Below, piece after piece: positions 44,488-53,636 of a stretch of DNA of 64,000 bases. Each line of letters opens with the position of its first letter. The stretch's first letter is position 1. Source of the stretch: Empedobacter sedimenti (lineage in GTDB: Bacteria > Bacteroidota > Bacteroidia > Flavobacteriales > Weeksellaceae). The stretch lies in the NCBI RefSeq assembly GCF_030005555.1, contig NZ_JASCQG010000004.1:124001-188000 (forward strand), read 5' to 3'. The translations under genes and the position numbers were made by a program. Below the pieces are notes generated by a model. That model was not told the origin of the DNA. It ran no database searches and saw only the letters and a list, made by a program, of their open reading frames with translations.

Positions 44488-47127
44488 TTAATAATTAAGT
44501 CTTGATCTGTCGTTGTATTTTAAATCTTGTAAGATCGAAGCTTTGATTCCGATAAAGAAATCATAACTTTTATACGTTCCCATCGGAGTCCAACCAAAAG
44601 ATAATGTAAAGCTTCGTAAGTCTCTCTCAAAGCCAAAACGTACATAAGTAATTTCGTTTTTAATGAAATCGTATGTTGCATTAGCAGAAATTGCCCAATA
44701 AGGAGTAGGAGAAATTTTTCCATTCATAGATAAAGACCCCGTTCCGTTTCCTTTTCGTTCCACACTTTTGGTATAGTTATAACTAATATTAGCTGTTAAA
44801 CTCCATGGAATAGCAAACTGAGCATAATTGTCGTTGTCGTAATAAAAATTCTCATCACGTACAGTTCCTTTCTTTTTATAGTTCTTTGCATCAAAACGTT
44901 TTCCTCCGAAAGTGCTATTGTCAAATGTATAGCCTGTTCCTAAAGACATATTAGAGATTCTAAACTCTCCAAGTTTGTCAATATATTCAGCTCTCTCCGA
45001 TCCGCTTGCGTCCATATAACGTCTAATTTTATATGGATTAACTGTAGAAGCGAATTGTACATTTACTTTACGGTCAAACAAGGAAGTCATACCGTTAATA
45101 CTAATAGGTGAAAGTTTAAATTCTTCTGCTGAAAAATTATAAGATGAACCAACTCGTAAATATTCGAAGATTTTAATCTTCTTGAAACCTTTCGGATCAC
45201 TTTCATCCTTTATTTTCATCTCTAAGTTATTCGAGATTCCAAAATTTAATGAATTTGTTAAACCAGAAATTCCAACACCATACAACATGTCTTGGTATTG
45301 GTTGTACCAAATTTCTTCTTGGTTTTGATTTTGGTAAGATTTATAGTAACCCCAAGACTGACTTTGAAAATCTGGTGAATAGCTATATCCAATAGAAGGT
45401 GAAACAACATGTTGTATACCTAATATTTTTGCATCTTTGTTTGGGTTAAGATATAAACCGTAAATATTAGTAGAAACCGAAGCGTTAAAATTAAATGTAC
45501 GATAAGCATTAAAGCCTTTTGTTCTGATATCTTCTGTTTTTCCATTGACAGAGTTGTAACTTCTTGTAATGCGATTATCTCCCCAAACTTCATTATAGTC
45601 CGATGAAAGCGTTAATGGGAAATAATTGGCTAAAGTAATACCAGTTTGCAAACCAACTTTGTGATTGGCACCCATTCGCATTTGATCTTTCCACATTTTA
45701 TCTGTAAAAATATCATTGTCAGTTGTGTTTACTTCGTTTCCGGCCTGAAAAGCGTATGTTAAACCAAGATTCTGTATTAAACCTTCTTTTGGTGTATTTT
45801 TCTTTGCAAAAGGAAAAACACGTGACATAGTTACATTTAATCTTGGAAAAGCAATATTAATTAAACCTGTATTATAGTTTTGAGAATGCGACATACTTAA
45901 CTGAGCTGTTAAAGGAGCATTCTCGAAATTTTTAGTTAAATTGATCGAAGAGTTGACATTGTTTGTGAAAACTTGACCAGAGTTGATATAAGTGTTACGA
46001 ACAGATTCGCGGTAATATTTAGAACTCGAAAAGTTAACGTTTGCATTAAATAACCAATATGGATTTGCTTTTGGATCTTGGTTATGAGACCACATTACGC
46101 CAAATAAACTTTGCTTCGAAAATGCATTTACTCCGTCCGAAATACCTTTTATACCTGTTAATCTATTTTCTACGTTAGCAGAAAAACGACCGTTGTATTT
46201 GTATCTTTTTTTATAGGTAGATTCTGCACGAGCAGCCCAACTACCTTTGGTGTAAATATCTCCAGAAAGTTTTAGGTCAAAATTATCTCCAAATGGAACA
46301 TAGAAACCTAAATCTTCTATAAAGAAACCAAGGTTAGAGCGTTCTCCTGGACGTGGCATCAAAATACCAGCTGCACGTTTTTCACCCATTGCCGGAATAT
46401 ATCCAAATGGTAAAGCTAATGGTGTAGGAACATCATAAATCCATAAATTGGTAGCACCCATAATTAAGGTTTTCTTACCATTTTTATCGATCATTTTACC
46501 TTCTTTAGCTCTAATAAAATAATCAGGACGTGTATCTTTACCTTCTTTAAAATAAGTATCAGTTGTAAAATCGGCACGTTTTAGTAACATGATAGAGTCG
46601 TTAACGCGTTTAGCTTTGTCTGCAACTATAATTCCGTCTTCTTGCGACATTCTGATATTGTAGGCAATACCAACTTTTGTTTTGAAGTTAACTTTAAAAG
46701 CGTCTTGTAAGATTTCTTGCTGACCTTGTAAAAACTTCGTTTTTTCAATAATATTTCCAACAGAATCCCGCTTACCTTCGGCATATACATCACCTGTATC
46801 CCAGTTTAGCTCAATGTAATCAGCATCAATAGTCATATCTCCATAAACCACGTGTGCTTTACGTAATAAATACGTCATACGTTTTTTACGGTTATGAATT
46901 TCGTCCTCAGAGCTATGTTCTACCACGAACTCTAATTTCTCTTTTACTGGGATAATTGTATCTAATTTTACTGAGTCAGATACAACCTTAGAGTTATTTT
47001 TATCAATTTTATTTTGTTTAACTTGTCCAAAAGAAATGGTGCAAACCATAACTGGACTAAAAAATAAAATCGATTTAATTGCCTTTGTAAACAAATTGAA
47101 AAACTTATTTTTTATAAATTGCGTCAA
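44488..47127 (-). CDS. lptD: Putative LPS-assembly outer-membrane protein LptD
   Basis: An 879-residue protein with a signal peptide (VCTISFGQ near 35), an N-terminal OstA-like jelly-roll domain (about 70-230, with AHVVYGDMTIDADYIELNW) and a large C-terminal beta-barrel typical of the bacteroidal LptD-like family, ending LKYNDRSRLNY. It should place lipopolysaccharide into the outer leaflet. The length is usual for this family. It starts a leftward operon and is divergent from the amidase gene, only 27 bases away. Confidence 0.9.
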   Translation of the reverse strand: MTQFIKNKFFNLFTKAIKSILFFSPVMVCTISFGQVKQNKIDKNNSKVVSDSVKLDTIIPVKEKLEFVVEHSSEDEIHNRKKRMTYLLRKAHVVYGDMTIDADYIELNWDTGDVYAEGKRDSVGNIIEKTKFLQGQQEILQDAFKVNFKTKVGIAYNIRMSQEDGIIVADKAKRVNDSIMLLKRADFTTDTYFKEGKDTRPDYFIRAKEGKMIDKNGKKTLIMGATNLWIYDVPTPLALPFGYIPAMGEKRAAGILMPRPGERSNLGFFIEDLGFYVPFGDNFDLKLSGDIYTKGSWAARAESTYKKRYKYNGRFSANVENRLTGIKGISDGVNAFSKQSLFGVMWSHNQDPKANPYWLFNANVNFSSSKYYRESVRNTYINSGQVFTNNVNSSINLTKNFENAPLTAQLSMSHSQNYNTGLINIAFPRLNVTMSRVFPFAKKNTPKEGLIQNLGLTYAFQAGNEVNTTDNDIFTDKMWKDQMRMGANHKVGLQTGITLANYFPLTLSSDYNEVWGDNRITRSYNSVNGKTEDIRTKGFNAYRTFNFNASVSTNIYGLYLNPNKDAKILGIQHVVSPSIGYSYSPDFQSQSWGYYKSYQNQNQEEIWYNQYQDMLYGVGISGLTNSLNFGISNNLEMKIKDESDPKGFKKIKIFEYLRVGSSYNFSAEEFKLSPISINGMTSLFDRKVNVQFASTVNPYKIRRYMDASGSERAEYIDKLGEFRISNMSLGTGYTFDNSTFGGKRFDAKNYKKKGTVRDENFYYDNDNYAQFAIPWSLTANISYNYTKSVERKGNGTGSLSMNGKISPTPYWAISANATYDFIKNEITYVRFGFERDLRSFTLSFGWTPMGTYKSYDFFIGIKASILQDLKYNDRSRLNY

Positions 47128-47142
47128 AATTAATCAAAAAAA

Positions 47143-47150
47143 CAAACCTA
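47143..47150 (-). promoter_or_regulatory. Candidate -7 element of lptD
   Basis: The reverse strand reads TAGGTTTG, 15 bases before the lptD ATG. A -33 would fall inside the first codons of the divergent amidase gene. Confidence 0.5.
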
Positions 47151-47154
47151 GAGT

Positions 47155-48462
47155 ATGAGTTTAAAAATGATTAACATACAAAAGTATTTATTTTTTGCGA
47201 TGATGATGATATTTTCTATCATTTCATTTGCACAAAAAAAACAAAATTTTGTAATAGTTATAGATGCAGGGCATGGTGGTCATGATGCTGGAGCAAGGGG
47301 AGTAGCTGATTATGAAAAGAATATCACCTTAGATGTTTCGAAAAGATTGGCTGAAGTAATTAAGAAAAATCATAAAGATGTTAAAGTTGTTTTAACAAGA
47401 GATACAGATGTGTTTTTAGAATTATGGGAGCGTACACGTATCTCAAATGATAATCATGCAAATTTATTTGTATCGATTCACTGTAATTCAGCTGCTAATA
47501 CAAGTGCAACAGGAACAGAGACATTTGTAATGGGACTAAAAAGATCGAATGAGACAGATGAAGTTTCTAAACGAGAAAACTCGGTTGTGTTTTTAGAAAA
47601 AGATCAAGAAAAATACGAAAAATTTAATCCAAATGATCCAGAAGCTGTGATTGCTTTCGAGATTATGAATGCAGCTTATAAAGAACAATCAATTCGTTTT
47701 GCCGATTTAGTAGAAAAAGGGTTTGTTAACCGTGATTTCAGAAAAAGTAGAGGAGTTAAACAAGCTAATTTCCACGTATTGAGAGGAAATGCATCACCAT
47801 CTGTATTGGTAGAGTTAGGGTTTATTTCTAACTATGACGAAGGTACTTTTTTAGCTTCGGACGAAGGAAAGGAAAAAACAACGACTACTATTTATGAAGC
47901 TTTTAAACAATTCAAGAAAGAATATGATCGTAGAAGTGGAATAGAAGAAGAAGTTGAAAAACCACAACCTGTCAAAAAAGTTGAAAAACCAGTTGAAGGG
48001 AAAAAATTGAAGGTTAAGGTAATGGAGTCTAAAATGAAATTTTCTGCAACTTCGCCCCAATTAAGAGGTTTAACAGACTTGGATGTTATACAAGAAGGTA
48101 ATAATTATGTTTACTATTATGGTGAAACAGATTTGCAATCTCGTGCAGATGATTTATTAGCGACTGTAAAACGTAAAGGATTCTCTGGAGCTAAAATTGT
48201 TGAATTTGAAACGAATAAAAGATTAGAAGGAGGTAAAAATTACCGTGTTCAGTTTATGACTTCTAACAAAAAATACCGTGATAAAGATGATAAATTTAAT
48301 GGATTGTCAAACGTATTGCGTGTAAAAACTGGAAGTTTACAAATCTATTATTACGGAACAGATAAAACAATGGAACAAGCTCAGCGAACACTGAAATTTG
48401 TTCAAGATAAAGGATTTAGAAACGCCTTTATCGTTACGTTTAATGGTGAAGAACCATTATAA
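47155..48462 (+). CDS. N-acetylmuramoyl-L-alanine amidase (AmiC/Amidase_3 type)
   Basis: A 435-residue exported enzyme that cuts the amide bond between muramic acid and stem peptide. After the signal peptide (ending SIISFAQ) the Amidase_3 domain shows VIDAGHGGHDAG with the first zinc His, the metal-binding Glu region, SIHCNSAA with the second His and the catalytic Glu in VLVELGFISN. The C-terminal 150 residues contain two related segments (VYYYGETDLQ and IYYYGTDKTM) that look like SPOR-type peptidoglycan-binding repeats. A second start (Met5) is possible. It is divergent from lptD. Confidence 0.92.
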   Translation: MSLKMINIQKYLFFAMMMIFSIISFAQKKQNFVIVIDAGHGGHDAGARGVADYEKNITLDVSKRLAEVIKKNHKDVKVVLTRDTDVFLELWERTRISNDNHANLFVSIHCNSAANTSATGTETFVMGLKRSNETDEVSKRENSVVFLEKDQEKYEKFNPNDPEAVIAFEIMNAAYKEQSIRFADLVEKGFVNRDFRKSRGVKQANFHVLRGNASPSVLVELGFISNYDEGTFLASDEGKEKTTTTIYEAFKQFKKEYDRRSGIEEEVEKPQPVKKVEKPVEGKKLKVKVMESKMKFSATSPQLRGLTDLDVIQEGNNYVYYYGETDLQSRADDLLATVKRKGFSGAKIVEFETNKRLEGGKNYRVQFMTSNKKYRDKDDKFNGLSNVLRVKTGSLQIYYYGTDKTMEQAQRTLKFVQDKGFRNAFIVTFNGEEPL

Positions 48463-48469
48463 TGTAAGA

Positions 48470-48505
48470 TTTGAATGTTTCTTAATAAATTAAGTTTTAT
48501 TTTTG
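48470..48505 (+). promoter_or_regulatory. Candidate promoter of the MlaD-like gene
   Basis: TTTG (48470-48473), a 24-base spacer and TATTTTTG (48498-48505). The spacer is slightly longer than the 17-23 range. The GTG start follows 16 bases downstream. Confidence 0.5.
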
Positions 48506-48521
48506 CATAAAATCATAACAA

Positions 48522-49496
48522 GTGAAATTATCTAAAGAATTAAAAATTGGAATTATTACAATCATTACCCTGATTGGTTTTTTCATGTTATTCAATTTCT
48601 TAAAAGGTCAAAATATCTTTTCTTCAGGACGTTTATTTACGGTGAAATTTGAAAATGTAAATGGTCTTGCTCCTTCAAAACCTGTTTCTATAAACGGTTT
48701 GAGAGTTGGTCAAGTAAAAGAAATTAAAATTATTGATACAGCAAAACCAATTTATTTTGAAGTGGTTATTTCTGTAGAAAAAAATATACAGTTTTCTAAA
48801 CAAACTGTAGCGGAAATCTATGAACCTGGAATTATGTCAGGACCAGAAATTAGATTATTATTAGATTACGGACCAGATGTAGCCAAAGACGGTGACTTTT
48901 TACCAGGTCGTATTGCGGGAGGAATGTTAGATGGTTTTACAAAACAATTAACACCAACTCAAGCTAAGTTAGACAGTGTTTTATTAAGTTTTAATCAAAC
49001 ATTAGGAAGTGTAAACAATGTATTAGATCCATCAACTCAACAAGACATAAAATTGATGTTGAGAAACTTGAATCATACAATTGATTCGTTTGACAAAACA
49101 GCGCAATCGTTGACTGCAACATCAAATAGTGCAAATAATTTGATCAAAACAAACGAGAAAACATTGAACACAACGCTTAACAACGCAAGTGCTACAATGG
49201 CTTCTGCAAAAGCTACGGTTGACAAATTTGGAAAAACTGCGGATAAATTAAATGCGTTAGAATTGGATCAAGTGATTAAGAATTTCGAAAATGCATCTAA
49301 AAACTTAAATACATTGTTAGAAGATATGAACAATGGAAAAGGTTCTTTAGGAAAATTAGCGAAAGATGAAACGCTTGCTAACGAGCTTGAAGCAACAATC
49401 AAAAATATGAATGAATTGGTGTCAGACTTAAAGAAAAACCCAAGCCGTTATGTTAATATTTCTGTTTTCGGAAAAAAACAACCCGTACAACCATAA
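48522..49496 (+). CDS. MlaD-family (MCE) phospholipid-transport protein
   Basis: A 324-residue protein with one N-terminal membrane helix (about 9-26) and an MCE domain (about 35-120) containing VKFENVNGLAPSKPVSINGLRVGQV, the typical MCE start. The C-terminal half is helical, Asn/Ala/Lys-rich and likely coiled-coil. MlaD-type proteins form hexameric rings that shuttle phospholipids between membranes as part of an ABC system; the ATPase and permease genes are not in this window. Its start is GTG. It is downstream of the amidase gene, separated by 59 bases. Confidence 0.9.
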   Translation: MKLSKELKIGIITIITLIGFFMLFNFLKGQNIFSSGRLFTVKFENVNGLAPSKPVSINGLRVGQVKEIKIIDTAKPIYFEVVISVEKNIQFSKQTVAEIYEPGIMSGPEIRLLLDYGPDVAKDGDFLPGRIAGGMLDGFTKQLTPTQAKLDSVLLSFNQTLGSVNNVLDPSTQQDIKLMLRNLNHTIDSFDKTAQSLTATSNSANNLIKTNEKTLNTTLNNASATMASAKATVDKFGKTADKLNALELDQVIKNFENASKNLNTLLEDMNNGKGSLGKLAKDETLANELEATIKNMNELVSDLKKNPSRYVNISVFGKKQPVQP

Positions 49497-49549
49497 GAAT
49501 ATAGAAATTATATAATACTCAAAAACTCACAAAAAAAAGACGAATTAAA

Positions 49550-50878
49550 ATGATGAAGTACATTCCAAATGTAATCTTTCTCTTGATTATGATCGGGAGT
49601 ATTTGGTTTTTTGCGCAAAACGTAAAACGCCTTATACGTAACATCAAATTAGGAAAAGAAATCGATCGTTTCGACCATCCAGCGGAAAGGTGGAAAACGA
49701 TGGCTCGTGTCGCGTTAGGACAAGGTAAAATGACGGTTCGTCCGTTAGCAGGAATACTACATATTTTTGTGTATGTAGGTTTTGTTTTAATCAATATCGA
49801 AGTTTTAGAAATCATGATTGACGGTGTATTCGGAACACATCGTGTATTAAGTTTCATGGGAGGCTTCTATAACGGAATGATTGGTTTCTTCGAGATTCTT
49901 GCCTTTTTAGTAATGGTTTCTTGTATCATTTTTTGGTGCAGAAGAAACATTGTAAAATTAACTCGTTTCTGGAAACCAGAAATGAATGGTTGGCCAAAGG
50001 ATGATGCAAACTATATTTTATTTATGGAAGTTGCATTTATGATGGCTCTATTTACAATGAACGGAGCCGACCAAGTTTTACAACAAATGGGAGCAGAGCA
50101 TTATGCAAAAGCAGGATCTTTCCCTATTTCTTCTTGGTTAACAGCACCTATTATTCGTCAATTTAACGACATCACATTTATTACAATTATTGAAAGAGGA
50201 GCTTGGTGGTTTCATATCATCGGAATTTTCTTTTTCCTAAATTATTTATATTATTCAAAACACTTACACATCATTTTGGCTTTTCCAAATACATGGTTTT
50301 CTAAGTTAGAACCAAAAGGAGAATTCAATAATTTACAATCTGTAACAGATGAGGTAAAAATGATGATGGATCCAAATGCAGATCCTTACGCAGCACCTGC
50401 CGAACCACAGGGAGAGCCGGAAACATTTGGAGCAAAAGATATTTTTGATTTAAACAGAGTACAATTACTAAATGCTTACACGTGTACAGAGTGTGGACGT
50501 TGTACATCTGAATGTCCAGCAAATTTGACAGGAAAAAAATTATCTCCTCGTAAAATTATGATGGATACTCGCGATCGTTTAGAAGAAGTAAGTAAAAACA
50601 TTGATACTAACGGAAGTTTTGTGGACGATGGTAAAATGCTTGTCAATGATTACATTACACCAGAAGAATTGTGGGCGTGTACTTCTTGTAACGCATGTAC
50701 ACAAGCTTGTCCAGTGAATATCGATCCTTTATCAATTATTGTTGATTTGCGTCGCTATTTAGTAATGGAACAATCTGCTGCGCCAAACGAGTTAAACATG
50801 ATGATGACAAATGTCGAAAACAATGGAGCTCCTTGGCAATTTAATAATGCAGATAGATTAAACTGGGCAAACGACTAA
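49550..50878 (+). CDS. Membrane Fe-S oxidoreductase (HdrC/HdrE-like)
   Basis: A 442-residue protein with about five N-terminal membrane helices (residues 3-245) and two 4Fe-4S ferredoxin motifs, CTECGRCTSECP and CTSCNACTQACP, in the C-terminal half. The layout resembles heterodisulfide-reductase subunit C/E fusions and related quinone-linked Fe-S proteins. With the CCG-domain protein two genes downstream it probably forms a membrane electron-transfer complex; the donor and acceptor are unknown. There are 53 bases upstream to the MlaD-like gene. Confidence 0.88.
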   Translation: MMKYIPNVIFLLIMIGSIWFFAQNVKRLIRNIKLGKEIDRFDHPAERWKTMARVALGQGKMTVRPLAGILHIFVYVGFVLINIEVLEIMIDGVFGTHRVLSFMGGFYNGMIGFFEILAFLVMVSCIIFWCRRNIVKLTRFWKPEMNGWPKDDANYILFMEVAFMMALFTMNGADQVLQQMGAEHYAKAGSFPISSWLTAPIIRQFNDITFITIIERGAWWFHIIGIFFFLNYLYYSKHLHIILAFPNTWFSKLEPKGEFNNLQSVTDEVKMMMDPNADPYAAPAEPQGEPETFGAKDIFDLNRVQLLNAYTCTECGRCTSECPANLTGKKLSPRKIMMDTRDRLEEVSKNIDTNGSFVDDGKMLVNDYITPEELWACTSCNACTQACPVNIDPLSIIVDLRRYLVMEQSAAPNELNMMMTNVENNGAPWQFNNADRLNWAND

Positions 50879-50947
50879 AATTGTAAAATACAATTACTCA
50901 TTCTCGAAGAACTATTAATTTATACATAACACACAAACACAACACAC

Positions 50948-51376
50948 ATGGAAAATTTCTTAGAGGAGAAGATTGAAAACGGAGAAAGAGTAAGTCCTAT
51001 TTTACCAGAAGAAATCAAGAATTATTTGATTGATATTGATGGAACAATTTGCGATGATATTCCAAACGAAGAACCAGAACGTATGCTAACAGCAGCGGTT
51101 TATCCAGATGCTTTAGAAACATTAAACAAATGGTACGACGAAGGACATGTTATCACCTTTTTTACATCAAGAACAGAAGAACATCGTGAATACACTGAAA
51201 TTTGGTTGAAAAAACATGGTTTCAAATATCATGGACTTTTAATGGGAAAACCTCGCGGAGGTAATTATCATTGGGTTGACAACCATTTAGTAAAAGCGAC
51301 ACGATACAATGGTAAATTTACAGATTTGGTAGAAAAAAATGTTTCGATTCAAGTTTTTGATGATGGAAAACATTAA
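50948..51376 (+). CDS. HAD-like phosphatase-type protein, 142 aa
   Basis: A small HAD-fold protein. Motif I is IDIDGTICDD near residues 28-37 (DxDGT), and the Ser/Thr motif II lies in FFTSRTEE; the Lys and Asp-containing motifs III/IV may be KPRGGNYHWVDNH. Homologues in Bacteroidota are often labelled phosphoheptose isomerase, which the sequence does not support. It lies between two Fe-S genes (69 and 38-base gaps), all rightward. Confidence 0.78.
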   Translation: MENFLEEKIENGERVSPILPEEIKNYLIDIDGTICDDIPNEEPERMLTAAVYPDALETLNKWYDEGHVITFFTSRTEEHREYTEIWLKKHGFKYHGLLMGKPRGGNYHWVDNHLVKATRYNGKFTDLVEKNVSIQVFDDGKH

Positions 51377-51414
51377 ACCAAATCCATTCAAATAACACAA
51401 AGACTACAAAAAAT

Positions 51415-52206
51415 ATGTCAAATATTACAGTTAAAACAATGGCTCAATATATGGCCGAAGGCAAACAACCAGAAGTTTTGTTTTGGGTTGGATGTGCTGG
51501 AAGTTTTGATGATAGAGCAAAAAAAATAACACGTGCATTCGTTAAGATTTTAAATAATATTGGAGTTGAATTCGCCGTTTTAGGAACAGAAGAATCGTGT
51601 ACAGGTGATCCTGCAAAACGTGCCGGAAACGAATTTGTTTTTCAAATGCAAGCCATGATGAACATCGAAGTTTTGAATGCTTACGAAGTAAAGAAAATCG
51701 TTACAACTTGTCCACATTGTTTCAATACCTTAAAAAATGAATACCCAAGTTTAGGTGGAGAGTATGAAGTTTTGCATCATTCTCAATATTTACAACAGTT
51801 AATCAACGAAGGCAAATTGAAATTAGAAGGTTCTGAAGCGTTCAAAGGAAGACGAATTACTTTCCACGATCCTTGTTATTTAGGACGTGGTAACGATGTG
51901 TACGAAGCGCCTCGCGAATTAATCGAAAAATTAGATGCCGAGTTAGTCGAAATGAAACGTTGTAAAACACGTGGATTATGTTGTGGTGCTGGTGGTGCGC
52001 AGATGTTCAAAGAACCAGAAAAAGGTAACAAAGACATCAATGTAGAGCGTACAGAAGAGGCTTTAGAGAAAGAGCCGCACATTATTGCAACAGGTTGTCC
52101 ATTTTGTAATACAATGATGACTGACGGTGTAAAACACTTCGAAAAAGAATCAACGGTTATGGTAAAAGACTTAGCTGAGTTGATTATGGAAGCGAAAGAT
52201 TTATAA
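51415..52206 (+). CDS. CCG-domain Fe-S protein (HdrB/LutA-like)
   Basis: A 263-residue soluble protein with two cysteine-rich CCG-type domains. The first has VGCAGSFDDR at the start and CPHCFNTLKNEYP; the second has DPCYLGRGND, LCCGAGGAQMF and CPFCNTMM. CCG domains bind unusual Fe-S clusters in HdrB and in lactate utilisation protein LutA. It is probably the soluble partner of the membrane Fe-S protein at 49550-50878. A terminator follows. Confidence 0.9.
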   Translation: MSNITVKTMAQYMAEGKQPEVLFWVGCAGSFDDRAKKITRAFVKILNNIGVEFAVLGTEESCTGDPAKRAGNEFVFQMQAMMNIEVLNAYEVKKIVTTCPHCFNTLKNEYPSLGGEYEVLHHSQYLQQLINEGKLKLEGSEAFKGRRITFHDPCYLGRGNDVYEAPRELIEKLDAELVEMKRCKTRGLCCGAGGAQMFKEPEKGNKDINVERTEEALEKEPHIIATGCPFCNTMMTDGVKHFEKESTVMVKDLAELIMEAKDL

Positions 52207-52230
52207 TCGAATTTTTTAAAATAATATAGA

Positions 52231-52260
52231 AAAATCCATCTCATTGAGATGGATTTTTTT
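52231..52260 (+). terminator. Terminator of the Fe-S gene cluster
   Basis: A 12-bp stem (52231-52242 with 52246-52257) with a three-base ATT loop, A-run before and T-run after, lies 25 bases after the stop. Confidence 0.88.
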
Positions 52261-52280
52261 GTACTAAAATTTTAACTTTC

Positions 52281-52385
52281 TAACATCTAACATCTAACAT
52301 CTAACATCTAACATCTAACATCTAACATCTAACATCTAACATCTAACATCTAACATCTAACATCTAACATCTAACATCTAACATC
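52281..52385. repeat. Tandem heptamer array, 15 perfect TAACATC copies
   Basis: The 105 bases are 15 head-to-tail exact copies of TAACATC, with a further TAA beginning a copy. The reverse strand reads GATGTTA. It starts 20 bases after the terminator T-run and ends 12 bases before a TATCTTTG promoter element. It contains no start codon that leads to a protein and is too short in period for a CRISPR array. Confidence 0.97.
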
Positions 52386-52396
52386 TAAAATTTCCG

Positions 52397-52404
52397 TATC
52401 TTTG
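52397..52404 (+). promoter_or_regulatory. Candidate -7 element next to the heptamer array
   Basis: TATCTTTG matches TAnnTTTG, 26 bases before the ATG at 52431. The -33 position, about 52374-52380, falls inside the heptamer array, which has no TTG. Confidence 0.55.
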
Positions 52405-52430
52405 AAACACAAATTTTAAATAAAGAGAAA

Positions 52431-52898
52431 ATGAATTTAGCAGACGATTCAAGAATTTGGATTTTTCAAGCCAATCGTAAATTCTCAACAGAAGAAAAGC
52501 AAGCTATTACAGCAAAACTAAATACTTTTATAGCGGATTGGAATGCGCATGGCGCTGAACTTTTAGCGGATTTTGATTTACCTTACGATCAATTTATTGT
52601 CGTTGGTGTAGACGAAAATCAAGCCACTGCAAGTGGTTGTTCTATCGATAAATTAACGAAAATCGTGCGCGAAATTGATGCAGATTATTCGTACGATTTA
52701 TTGAACAGAATGTTAGTTTCGTATGAAAATGAGAAAGAAGTTTTTATCGAAAAACTACCAACATTCAAACAAAAAGTAAAAGAAGGACAAATCAAAAATG
52801 TAAAAGTTTTCAATAACGGAATTTCTTCTTTGAATGATTTTAAGCAAAATTGGTTGTTACCAATCGAAGAAAGTTGGGCGAAAACTTTGTTAAATTAA
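52431..52898 (+). CDS. Conserved hypothetical protein of Bacteroidota, 155 aa
   Basis: A soluble 155-residue protein with a ferredoxin-like alpha/beta look: strand RIWIFQANRKFS, helix with EEKQAITAKLNTFIADWNAHG, strand FIVVGVDEN, then a helical second half. Relatives in Flavobacteria are sometimes labelled ABC transporter ATPase, but there is no Walker A or B motif, so that name is unsupported. It is transcribed alone from a promoter next to the heptamer array and ends at a terminator. Confidence 0.75.
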   Translation: MNLADDSRIWIFQANRKFSTEEKQAITAKLNTFIADWNAHGAELLADFDLPYDQFIVVGVDENQATASGCSIDKLTKIVREIDADYSYDLLNRMLVSYENEKEVFIEKLPTFKQKVKEGQIKNVKVFNNGISSLNDFKQNWLLPIEESWAKTLLN

Positions 52899-52924
52899 GT
52901 TTTTGTAATCCACAAAATAGCATT

Positions 52925-52957
52925 GCCGAGTTTAGAAATAAGCTCGGCTTTATTTTT
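52925..52957 (+). terminator. Terminator of the 155-aa gene
   Basis: GCCGAG/CTCGGC stem, a T-G pair and TTA/TAA around a GAAA loop, followed by a T-rich tract (52925-52934 with 52939-52948). Confidence 0.85.
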
Positions 52958-53013
52958 GATATAATATTGTTGAAAAAACACTATTTTTACGTAATAATAA
53001 ATTAAAAAAAACT

Positions 53014-53622
53014 ATGAAAAACAAAGGATGTCTTATTGGTGGAGTGATTCTTTTATTACTTGCTGGAATTGTTTTCTGGGGTATCGGAAAATCAAACACA
53101 ATGAAAACTACAGATCAAGAAGTTCAAAAACAATGGTCGAATGTAGAAAATACTTATCAAAAACGATCAGATTTAGTTAATCAATTAGTTGGAACTGTAA
53201 AAGGAGCTGCTAATTACGAAAAAGAAACATTAACAGCAGTAATAGATGCTCGTGCAAAAGCGACTTCTAATCAAATTAAAATTGATGATCCTAGTCAATT
53301 AACACAAGAAAATATCGCTAAATTTCAAGCTGCACAAGATCAATTAGGTTCTACTTTGAGTCGTTTATTAGTTTCTGTAGAAAAATACCCAGAATTAAAA
53401 GCAACTGCTAACTTCTCAAGTTTACAAGCATCTATCGAAAGTATGGAACAAGAAGTATTATTCGAAAGAAAAAAATACAATGATGCAGCAGAAAAATTTA
53501 ATAAAATGGTTGTGACTTTCCCTAATAGTTTGATTGCAGGTTTTACAGGAATTACACAAAAAGGATATTTCAAAGCTACAGCAGGAACAGAAAATGCACC
53601 AACTGTAGATTTTTCTAAATAA
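53014..53622 (+). CDS. LemA-family protein
   Basis: A 202-residue protein with an N-terminal membrane helix (about 5-23) and a helical-bundle LemA domain. The family blocks are VQKQWSNVENTYQKRSDLVNQLV near residues 38-60 and the later YPELKATANFSSLQ. LemA proteins have an unknown cellular role; they often neighbour TPM-domain proteins, as here. It is 14 bases before the first TPM gene. Confidence 0.92.
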   Translation: MKNKGCLIGGVILLLLAGIVFWGIGKSNTMKTTDQEVQKQWSNVENTYQKRSDLVNQLVGTVKGAANYEKETLTAVIDARAKATSNQIKIDDPSQLTQENIAKFQAAQDQLGSTLSRLLVSVEKYPELKATANFSSLQASIESMEQEVLFERKKYNDAAEKFNKMVVTFPNSLIAGFTGITQKGYFKATAGTENAPTVDFSK

Positions 53623-53636
53623 TAAACATCTTTCTT

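Noticed and set aside
50948-51376. Phosphoheptose isomerase (GmhA)
   Set aside because: The motifs are HAD-type (DIDGT), and no SIS domain is visible.
52281-52385. CRISPR array
   Set aside because: The repeat period is 7 bp with no spacers, and no cas gene is nearby; it is a simple tandem repeat.
52431-52898. ABC transporter ATPase (a label used for relatives)
   Set aside because: There is no Walker A, Walker B or ABC signature in the 155 residues.
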